Part shown: positions 9,021 through 19,860 of the stretch, in pieces
Numbering within the stretch: the first letter of the stretch is position 1
Layout: every line of letters starts with the position of its first letter
Source: Nitrosomonas ureae
Lineage (GTDB): Bacteria; Pseudomonadota; Gammaproteobacteria; Burkholderiales; Nitrosomonadaceae
Reading direction: 5' to 3'
DNA length: 64,000 nucleotides
Assembly: GCF_900206265.1 (NCBI RefSeq)
Contig: NZ_LT907782.1
Span: forward strand, 2,790,001 to 2,854,000
Notes under the pieces: generated by a model
Database searches by the model: none
What the model saw: the letters and a program-made list of their open reading frames with translations, nothing else
What the model was told of the DNA's origin: nothing
Program-made: the position numbers and the translations under genes

Positions 9021-9447
9021 CTAGTGCGAAAGATGCTAACTAATGGGGGATATTGTTCTTCTCATAACAGTCTACTAATAGCATGAGCCCTCAAACTCAT
9101 CCCTTCCAGACAGAAAGGCCAGCGCTTTCCCCACAAATATTCAGAATCATCGAACTTCATGGTTTGTAATTATTTTTCAGGAAATTGTAGAAAAATAATC
9201 ATATTTCAGAGTTTGTAAGCGCTTTTCAGGAAACATACCGCACTCTGTGCGGCAAAATTCAGAAAAACTAAGTGCGCAACACACTCCTTCAAGCTGAACC
9301 GACAAATTGTCGGTCTCGTTTGTACCTACCGGCAAAAGCTGGTAGGTGATCGCCGCCGAAATCTGCAAGGTTTCGGCGGCGCGATTTTTCTCGCTCCATA
9401 AAAACAAAAAAGCGCTGCCGGTTTCAGCCAGCAGCGCATAATTTGCT
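9021..9447. other. Non-coding region with a run of hairpins between hipBA and ardA
   Basis: No convincing gene. Successive inverted repeats are visible: ACCGACAA/TTGTCGGT (9298-9314), ACCTACC/GGTAGGT (9324-9347), and CGCCGCCGAAA/TTTCGGCGGCG (9351-9381, followed by CGATTTTT on the plus strand, so terminator-like). The last hairpin, at 9412-9437, is listed separately as the ardA terminator. Confidence 0.6.
9399..9437 (-). terminator. Rho-independent terminator of ardA
   Basis: On the minus strand a GCGCTGC/GCAGCGC stem directly downstream of the ardA stop is followed by TTTTTTGTTTTT. This is a good intrinsic terminator in position and form. Confidence 0.8.
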
Positions 9448-9963
9448 TTAGTGGTTCCAGAAAATATGAACTTCTTCATATCCTGTTTCTATGGTGAACA
9501 CATCGCCGTTCAATTCCATATCGCGTCCCATTCTTTCATAATCGATATAGTAAGAAAGGTTTTCAGGAATTTGCGTCGTTTCCTCTGTCAATTCCTCGGC
9601 ATAATCGGCCAGCGATTTATAACAGCCACAATAATTTTCCTCTGCGGCTTTTCTGGCTTCGTCCAAATCTCCGCCGAAGTTGTTTAATAGTTCACCGCCA
9701 AAATCCGGATACTCATCTATAAAGCAGGCGATTTCGTGCGCGGCTTCTATGCTTTCATATTCGCCCAGCGCATAACCGCCGAACCCTTCATGGTCATGAA
9801 TTGCATATTCTTCCGCGAACTCTTCGGGACTGCTTGCCAGCATTTGGTTAATTTGTTCTTGAATATCTTCCAATTCATTGCAGGCATTGATCCAAACGCC
9901 GTGAAGCTTGCCGTTGTTGTAAGCGGCCAAATCTGCAACATAAATTCTGATTTCGGTGTTCAT
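9448..9963 (-). CDS. ardA: Antirestriction protein ArdA
   Basis: A 171-residue, strongly acidic protein (pI low, many Asp/Glu), the length of classical ArdA. It begins EIRIYVADLAAYNNGKLHGVW, and has the family-typical GFGGYALGEYESIEAAHEIA segment and the acidic C-terminal domain. ArdA mimics bent B-form DNA and blocks type I restriction enzymes, protecting incoming mobile DNA; some ArdA proteins also inhibit BREX. It is transcribed alone, away from the BREX island, with an inverted repeat in its leader and a terminator after it. Confidence 0.95.
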   Translation of the reverse strand: MNTEIRIYVADLAAYNNGKLHGVWINACNELEDIQEQINQMLASSPEEFAEEYAIHDHEGFGGYALGEYESIEAAHEIACFIDEYPDFGGELLNNFGGDLDEARKAAEENYCGCYKSLADYAEELTEETTQIPENLSYYIDYERMGRDMELNGDVFTIETGYEEVHIFWNH

Positions 9964-9989
9964 CGTCTTATCTCCTATAATTCGGTGTT

Positions 9990-10028
9990 GAGGTTCTAAG
10001 CGAAGCGCTTTGCCTCGCTCAGAACCTC
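9990..10028 (-). promoter_or_regulatory. Imperfect 17-bp inverted repeat in the ardA leader
   Basis: GAGGTTCT(A)AGCGA(A)GC pairs with GC(C)TCGCT(C)AGAACCTC around a short loop, ending 27 bases upstream of the ardA start codon. Folded single-stranded DNA at this place could act as a promoter during conjugal entry, as shown for ardA leaders on some conjugative plasmids; this is an inference from position and structure. Confidence 0.5.
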
Positions 10029-10504
10029 TGCCGACTAGGGCGACTAAGGCGGGAGTGAAAAAGTCCAGAAAAATTGCGGAGGGTCTGCCCCACGCAGTGG
10101 ATCAGGCGGAAACCGTCATTTTTCTTGACTTTTGAGGGGACAAGACCCCTTCTGTCTTTATCGTTAAAAGCGCACCACATATGGTGCTAACATCCTCTTT
10201 TCTCAACAAAGATGAACTGCACCTATGGCCAATCATTAAATAATCAACATTTTTTCCTTCTTTATGAGAAACGGTCTCAAACCAATCTTTTGTAAAATTG
10301 ATTAAATGAACTTACCAGCAAGCAGGACAAGAAAATAGCAAGGCTATATTTAGTATAGATCGTCTCTAATCGATTCTAAAACGCTTGCTCATGGTAAGCT
10401 AACCAAGTAGTCTACGAGGTAATTTTAGGAGCTATATCCAGATTTCGAGTTTTCCAGAGTTTTTCGGTCTTTGATCGAAGGCATGATGAATAAGGATAAA
10501 AGTT
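10029..10504. other. Non-coding region between ardA and the BREX island
   Basis: No supported gene in about 475 bp. It contains short stems such as AGGGG/CCCCT (about 10134-10150). The base composition changes from AT-leaning to GC-rich near its right end, which is the left boundary of the defence island. The promoter for the BREX operon presumably lies in about 10350-10500, but I cannot point to a clear box. Confidence 0.5.
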
Positions 10505-10708
10505 ATGGACGAAAGGTGGCTGACAGTCGATGACATTTGTAAATATCTGAATGTAAGTAACGAGACGGTGTACAAGTGGATCGAGCAACGGGCTATGCCC
10601 GGTCATCGTGTCGGTCGTCGCTGGATGTTCAAACAAGACGAAGTGGACGAATGGGTCCGCTCCGGCGGTGCTGCCGATAAATCCGATAAGCCGGGCACCG
10701 AGCAATAA
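10505..10708 (+). CDS. Excisionase-type HTH DNA-binding protein at the head of BREX
   Basis: A 67-residue MerR/excisionase-like winged HTH protein (MDERWLTVDDICKYLNVSNE then TVYKWIEQRAMPGHRVGRRW). The consensus 'DICKYLNVS..TVYKWI..R.MPGHRVGRRW' is the standard excisionase-family pattern. It ends ten bases before brxF and is the first gene of the island, so a regulatory role for the BREX operon is the simplest reading. Confidence 0.8.
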   Translation: MDERWLTVDDICKYLNVSNETVYKWIEQRAMPGHRVGRRWMFKQDEVDEWVRSGGAADKSDKPGTEQ

Positions 10709-10717
10709 GGAGCGAAC

Positions 10718-11212
10718 ATGGCTGAACCGATACACGACAAGATAAAACGATCCCTCCAGGCAGCCGAAGGTCTATATCACCGCTTGGTACTGCTGGTGGG
10801 TCAGACCGGCTCCGGCAAGACCGGCATTCTTCGGGATTTGGCTGATGAGTTCGGCACATCCGTCATCAACGTCAATCTAGCGCTTTCAAGCGAACTTCTG
10901 GAACTGACCGCGAAACAGCGGTCACTGCGGCTGCCGGAAATTCTTGACCAGATCGCAGGCAAAGCTCAAGCACCGGTGGTACTGGATAATATCGAGATCC
11001 TTTTCGATAAGGACCTCAAGCAGGACCCCTTGCGGTTACTGCAGGGTATTTCGAGAAATCGGGCCGTAGTGGCTTCGTGGAACGGAACCATCACCTCCGA
11101 GAGGCTTTTGTACGCCGAAACCGGCCATCCCGAGTACCGCAGCTATGAATCGGTCGATGCATTGATCGTAGGCATGGATGGGACGGCCACGATCAATTCG
11201 GCAAAAAAATAA
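10718..11212 (+). CDS. brxF: BREX type 3 ATPase BrxF
   Basis: A 164-residue P-loop protein. Walker A is LVGQTGSGKTG (about residues 25-35) and a Walker B-like PVVLDNIEILFD lies at about 90-101. BrxF is specific to type 3 BREX and precedes brxC, as here. Its exact role is unknown; it probably works with BrxC. The spacing to brxC is 18 bp. Confidence 0.85.
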   Translation: MAEPIHDKIKRSLQAAEGLYHRLVLLVGQTGSGKTGILRDLADEFGTSVINVNLALSSELLELTAKQRSLRLPEILDQIAGKAQAPVVLDNIEILFDKDLKQDPLRLLQGISRNRAVVASWNGTITSERLLYAETGHPEYRSYESVDALIVGMDGTATINSAKK

Positions 11213-11215
11213 TAG

Positions 11216-14962
<3,747 letters not shown>

Positions 14963-14970
14963 GGTGATCA

Positions 14971-15444
14971 ATGATACTTAAGTCGCAAAACAACAACGAT
15001 GCATCTGACTCGATTTTGGTTTCATTTGATGCGAAGTGGGCGGAACCACTTGCTGAAGGTTCTGTTTCACAGGTCTTTAGAAAACGAGGGCCGAAAAGTA
15101 CGTCTCCGAGTTGGGTGTATGTTTATGCAGGCACACCTATTAAGGCTGTCATAGGTCGGCTACCAGTGATTCATTTGCGGCAATTGACAATCAAAGAGTC
15201 TCTTGCTTTGGCAAATGAAGGGGCGCTTGAGAGAAGTGAACTGGCTGAGTACGCAGGAGAATATGGCTCACTTTTTGTGTTTACTGTCGGGAAGTTTCAG
15301 TCAGCTTCCACCGAGGTTACTTTTTCCGAGCTGAAAGAAAAATATGGCTTTGCCCCGCCTCAAAGCTTTCTGATTTTGTCGACGCAAGGGAAAAATGCAC
15401 TAGATACACTGTGTGGTTTTGCTGAAGGAGAAAATAATGCCTAA
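14971..15444 (+). CDS. PUA/ASCH-like protein embedded in the BREX operon
   Basis: A 157-residue protein not among the canonical type 3 BREX genes. It reads ILVSFDAKWAEPLAEGS, then FRKRGPKSTSPSWVYVYAGT and IKAVIGRLPV. This pattern resembles ASCH/PUA-superfamily domains, which bind RNA or modified bases (a 'K/W..L..G...RKR' first strand, then 'YAGTPIKAVIG'). Its 3' end overlaps the pglX start by 8 bases, so the two are translationally coupled; it could read or guide the methyl mark. The domain call is by eye. Confidence 0.5.
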   Translation: MILKSQNNNDASDSILVSFDAKWAEPLAEGSVSQVFRKRGPKSTSPSWVYVYAGTPIKAVIGRLPVIHLRQLTIKESLALANEGALERSELAEYAGEYGSLFVFTVGKFQSASTEVTFSELKEKYGFAPPQSFLILSTQGKNALDTLCGFAEGENNA

Positions 15445-18271
15445 CTTTGAAGAGCCAAGGCAAGATCTGCTTTTTACGGATAGCATCAATGCGTCTGAAG
15501 GATACAAAAAAGAAGAAATTTGCTTTGGAATTCGCTTTCCAAGTGAAAAAGCTCGCCGAGCCCACTTCACCGAAGAGCTGCGCAAGAAGCTGAGGGACCC
15601 GGAGTTCCGCAAGATTGAAGGCTTTCCCATCGGCAGCGACGATGACATCCTGAACCTGAGCGATCCGCCCTATTATACGGCTTGCCCAAACCCATGGGTT
15701 CAAGAGTTTATTGCTGAGTGGGAATCGCAAAAAGACAATATAGAAGACCATCATCGTGAGCCTTTCGCTACAGATGTAAGTGAAGGCAAGAACGACCCAA
15801 TCTACAATGCACACTCATATCACACCAAAGTGCCGCACAAGGCCATAATGCGTTTCATCCTCCATTACACACAGCCGGGGGACATCGTATTTGATGCTTT
15901 CGCAGGAACGGGCATGACAGGAGTGGCCGCGCAGATGTGCGGTGACCGTGACGTGGTGCTGTCCCTTGGATACCAAGTAAAGCCTGACGGGACTATTTTG
16001 CAGGAAGAGGTAGAAGAAGAGAACGGCAAAAAAGCGTGGCGACCATTTTCAAAACTTGGTGCTCGCAAGGCTGTGCTAAACGACTTGTCACCTGCAGCCA
16101 CATTTATCGCTTATAACTACAATACACCGGTTGACATATTATCATTTAAAAGAACGGCAAAAAAAATCATCAGTGATTTTGAGAAAAAAACAAAGTGGAT
16201 GTGGGAAACATTACACACCGATAGAAAAACGCTTGGAAAAGTTAATTACATTGTTTGGAGTGACGTATATAGCTGCCCCGAATGCTCGGGAGAGATAATT
16301 TACTATAAAGAAGCATTTATTAAAAATGGTGGCGCTGTTGAGTTCAATCCGGAGTTCAATTGCCCCCATTGCAATTGTTCGATTTCAAAAAACCCACCGA
16401 AAAACTCGCAAGCACAGAAGCCCGCTCGCATCTTTGAATCCGCCTATGACCCTATCACGAGAGCCGTAACGGAAAAGCAGAAACAGGTGCCAGTCCTTAT
16501 TAATTACAGCATAGGAACCAGAAGGCACGAAAAACTGATCGACAGTGATGACCTGTTGAAGGCCACATCAATAGATGTCAGTGATGATCTAATCAAAAAT
16601 ATCCCTTTCTCTGAAATTATAGAAGGTGATAAATCTGCCGATCCATTCGGATGCGGTGTTCGTCATGTTCATCAATTCTATACAAAGCGTATTTTGGCGT
16701 CGCTATCAATATTGGCCGACCTTACCAAAGGGCATCCACAATTGGAGTTTTTAGTCGGCAGTATGTTACCAAAACTTACGATCATGAATCGATATATGCC
16801 TCAGCATGGAGGAAGAGCACTGGTTGGTCCAATGGCCAACACGCTTTATGTGCCTCCTGTCAGTGTCGAAAATAATGTAATAGACCAACTTGTTTTCCAG
16901 TTTAAGAAAATCATACAGGCACTAACCTCGCTTTCCGGCTCAGTAATAACAACACAAGCTGCCCAATCAGTTGACATTCAAGATTCGAGTATAGATTACA
17001 TATTTCTTGATCCACCATTTGGATCGAACATTATGTATTCTGAACTGAGCTACATAAGAGAATCATGGTTACGTGTTATAACTAATAACAAGCCTGAAGC
17101 CATTGAAAACAAGACTCAAAAAAAAGGAATTGATGAATATCGCGACCTCATGACCAATTGCTTTGAAAAGGCATTCAAATATTTAAAGCCAGGGCGCTGG
17201 ATGACTGTAGAGTTTTCAAACACTAAAGCAAGTGTTTGGAACAGCATCCAGAATGCACTTTCAGATGCAGGGTTTATTGTTGCATCAGTTGCAGCCTTAG
17301 ATAAGACTCGTGGCGGATTGCACGCAATGCTTGGACCGACTGCTGTTAAGCAAGATTTGGTCATTTCTGCATACAAACCTAATGGCGGTTTTGAAGAGCG
17401 CTTCCAGAAAGAGGCGCAAACCGAAGAAGGCGTGTGGGATTTTGTCCGCACCCATTTGAAGTATCTGCCGGTAACCAAGCGTCAGGGGCCATTGATACTT
17501 TTCGTTCCCGAGCGCGATCCGCGCATCCTGTTCGACCAAATGGTGGCCTACTACGTCCGCAAGGGCTACCCGGTGCCGATCTCCAGCCAGGAATTCCAGA
17601 TCGGGTTGGCACAACGCTTCATAGAGCGTGACGGCATGTATTTCCTGCCGGATCAGGTGGCCGAATACGACCGCAAGAAGATGACTTCCGGTGCCCCACA
17701 GCAGCTTTCGATGTTCGTTTCCGACGAGGCCTCGTCGATCCAGTGGCTCCGCCAGCTCATCAAGGAAAAGCCGCAGACCTTCTCCGACATCAATCCGCAG
17801 TTCATGCAGCAGCTTGGCGGCTGGAGCAAGAACGAGGCCCAGCTCGACCTGCGCGAACTGCTAAACCAGAACTTCCTCTGCTACGACGGCAAAGGCCCGG
17901 TGCCCGAGCAGATCCACGCCTACCTCTCCACCAACTGGAAGGAGCTGCGCAACCTGCCCAAGGACGACCCGACTCTGGTCGCCAAGGCCCGTGACCGCTG
18001 GTATGTGCCCGATCCCAACAAGGCAGGCGACCTGGAGAAACTGCGCGAGAAGGCGCTGCTCAAGGAGTTCGAGGAATACAAAGAGGTCAAGAAGAAGCTC
18101 AAGGTCTTCCGCCTGGAGGCTGTCCGCGCCGGATTCAAGAAGGCCTGGCAGGAACGCGACTACGCCGTCATCGTCGCCGTGGCCGACAAGATCCCCAACA
18201 AGGTCCTGGAAGAAGATCCCAAACTGCTCATGTGGTACGACCAGGCAGTAACAAGAATGGGAGGCGACTAA
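15437..18271 (+). CDS. pglX: BREX adenine-specific DNA methyltransferase PglX (type 3)
   Basis: A 944-residue methyltransferase starting at the ATG at 15437, chosen because of GAAGGAG upstream. SAM-binding motif I is FDAFAGTGMTGVAA (about residue 155) and the catalytic motif is IFLDPPFGSN (about 525), matching N6-adenine/N4-cytosine enzymes. Two CxxC pairs (CPEC, CPHC, about 283-316) form a zinc ribbon between them. In BREX this enzyme marks host DNA at a non-palindromic site. The ~15.9-17.4 kb middle is AT-richer than both ends, suggesting recombination of a specificity segment. Confidence 0.88.
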   Translation: MPNFEEPRQDLLFTDSINASEGYKKEEICFGIRFPSEKARRAHFTEELRKKLRDPEFRKIEGFPIGSDDDILNLSDPPYYTACPNPWVQEFIAEWESQKDNIEDHHREPFATDVSEGKNDPIYNAHSYHTKVPHKAIMRFILHYTQPGDIVFDAFAGTGMTGVAAQMCGDRDVVLSLGYQVKPDGTILQEEVEEENGKKAWRPFSKLGARKAVLNDLSPAATFIAYNYNTPVDILSFKRTAKKIISDFEKKTKWMWETLHTDRKTLGKVNYIVWSDVYSCPECSGEIIYYKEAFIKNGGAVEFNPEFNCPHCNCSISKNPPKNSQAQKPARIFESAYDPITRAVTEKQKQVPVLINYSIGTRRHEKLIDSDDLLKATSIDVSDDLIKNIPFSEIIEGDKSADPFGCGVRHVHQFYTKRILASLSILADLTKGHPQLEFLVGSMLPKLTIMNRYMPQHGGRALVGPMANTLYVPPVSVENNVIDQLVFQFKKIIQALTSLSGSVITTQAAQSVDIQDSSIDYIFLDPPFGSNIMYSELSYIRESWLRVITNNKPEAIENKTQKKGIDEYRDLMTNCFEKAFKYLKPGRWMTVEFSNTKASVWNSIQNALSDAGFIVASVAALDKTRGGLHAMLGPTAVKQDLVISAYKPNGGFEERFQKEAQTEEGVWDFVRTHLKYLPVTKRQGPLILFVPERDPRILFDQMVAYYVRKGYPVPISSQEFQIGLAQRFIERDGMYFLPDQVAEYDRKKMTSGAPQQLSMFVSDEASSIQWLRQLIKEKPQTFSDINPQFMQQLGGWSKNEAQLDLRELLNQNFLCYDGKGPVPEQIHAYLSTNWKELRNLPKDDPTLVAKARDRWYVPDPNKAGDLEKLREKALLKEFEEYKEVKKKLKVFRLEAVRAGFKKAWQERDYAVIVAVADKIPNKVLEEDPKLLMWYDQAVTRMGGD

Positions 18272-18273
18272 GT

Positions 18274-19761
18274 ATGTCTGCTCCGGTGGATCTCAGCCAT
18301 TATGCGGACAACATCCTTGCCGCAGAAGACCGCCCACTATTCGATGATGCGGTCGAGTCGGGAAAAGCCGGTGCGCTCCGAGCTGCCTACGTGATGATAT
18401 GGCTGGCCTGTGCGGAATCGTTGAAACGGCGATTCCGTGAAGCACAAAAACGGGATGGTGCTGCGGGTAAGATCGTTGGTGAGATCGAAACCAAGGAAAA
18501 AGAGCATAAAGCCGTAGATAAATTCGTGTTGATGAAAGCTCACGAGTACGGCTTCGTTTCTGATTCTGGCCATACCGTTCTCAATCACATCTATGAAATG
18601 CGGTGTCTATATGGCCACCCTTACGAGGAAGCACCATCACAGGAGCAAGTCTCACACGCTGCGGCCGTGGTTGTTGAGCATGTCCTGTCTAAGCCAGTCA
18701 AGCTGCGACATGGCTTTGGCAAGCAACTACTCAAAAGCCTCCTGGAAGAACCAAATTTTCTCGATGATCAACAAACCGCTGTGGTGGCGTTCACCAAGGA
18801 TATTCTTCCACGGCTTGACGAAACCATACATGGTTGGCTGCTCGATAACTACTGGGCGGAGCTGGAAAAATTTTCCGACGATTCATCCATGGCAATTTTT
18901 TTTCGCCGAGGGACTTGGTTCTCTCGCACCATGTTAATCGAAGTAGGCATCGATGTTTTCTCCCACGATGATTGGCATGACAGGTCCAGTAGATTTCCGA
19001 AGATACTGATGCGGGTATGCAGCATCGCTGACATATTCAAAGAGATAGGAAAGCGAGCTCAGGACTCGTTGGTTGGTTTGATTATCGCCGAAGCCGCCAC
19101 GCGTGCCAGTGTTCTTACACACCTCGAACGACTCAGCATCAATGGCGCGTTGACCACGCGACAGCAGGAACGGTTTGTTGAACACATCTCGGAAATGCCA
19201 TCGAGCGCGATTAGGTCCGCAGGACTTAGCACAAAGACTTGCTACGGAAAACTGATCGATGCGATGAAATCCCACAACTGGTATGTGCAGAATCCGGCTA
19301 TCGACCTGATCGTTTCTAATGGACCAGACCAAGCTGCTGAACTCGATGAGAATCAGCAGGTGAATTTAGGTCGAAATTTGCTTCAGGCAGGTGAAGGTAC
19401 GGCTGGGTCGGCCAATGAATTTCTCGAGAAGCTTTCCCAAGACGGCACATCCTGGCCGTTTCATGTTGTTCGCGGGATTGCTATGGAATCGTTCACCAAC
19501 GAGGATAACCAAATCCGATTTAAAGATCGGCATTTGGGTCGAGTCCTGGCTGCTATCGATCATCTGCAACAGGAACTACAGGATCAACTCATGGCGGAGC
19601 TTTCTGCGTCCGTCGACGCAGGTACCCCAAAAGATTGGGTGGACCGGGATGATTTTGAAAGCGCCGTCGAGTCTTTGAATGCTTACGCATGGGCCGCACC
19701 ATTGGTGGCGAGTCTCGAAGCGAAATCCGCATCACTTTCGGCCGAGGAGGAAGACGCATGA
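18274..19761 (+). CDS. Unknown BREX-embedded protein with HEPN-like motif
   Basis: A 495-residue protein starting at the ATG at 18274, two bases after pglX. It is not a canonical BREX gene. The N-terminal ~140 residues are all-helical, and contain R110-CLYG-H115 in the context YEMRCLYGHPYEEAP, i.e. the R-x4-H motif of HEPN ribonucleases, with helices before (AYVMIWLACAESLKRRF) and after. The rest (150-495) is helical without a recognised domain. It could be an RNase effector or sensor acting when BREX is breached; this is inference from one motif. Confidence 0.6.
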   Translation: MSAPVDLSHYADNILAAEDRPLFDDAVESGKAGALRAAYVMIWLACAESLKRRFREAQKRDGAAGKIVGEIETKEKEHKAVDKFVLMKAHEYGFVSDSGHTVLNHIYEMRCLYGHPYEEAPSQEQVSHAAAVVVEHVLSKPVKLRHGFGKQLLKSLLEEPNFLDDQQTAVVAFTKDILPRLDETIHGWLLDNYWAELEKFSDDSSMAIFFRRGTWFSRTMLIEVGIDVFSHDDWHDRSSRFPKILMRVCSIADIFKEIGKRAQDSLVGLIIAEAATRASVLTHLERLSINGALTTRQQERFVEHISEMPSSAIRSAGLSTKTCYGKLIDAMKSHNWYVQNPAIDLIVSNGPDQAAELDENQQVNLGRNLLQAGEGTAGSANEFLEKLSQDGTSWPFHVVRGIAMESFTNEDNQIRFKDRHLGRVLAAIDHLQQELQDQLMAELSASVDAGTPKDWVDRDDFESAVESLNAYAWAAPLVASLEAKSASLSAEEEDA

Positions 19762-19860
19762 CTTCTCCAACCCAGAAGTTTGGCCGGAAATGGCTAAGGT
19801 CGGCGGTGTTGCATTCAAAAATTCAGCAGGCAACAGATCAAGGTAGAGGGTAATTAGCGG

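Noticed and set aside
9177..9479. A 100-residue minus-strand reading frame downstream of ardA
   Set aside because: It runs through three hairpins, including the ardA terminator, has no ribosome site or recognisable sequence, and overlaps the ardA end.
10040..10160. Candidate oriT in the hairpin-rich region after ardA
   Set aside because: It is 4 kb from the relaxase genes and has no recognisable nick motif; oriT is more likely just upstream of mobC, where I also found no clear nick site.
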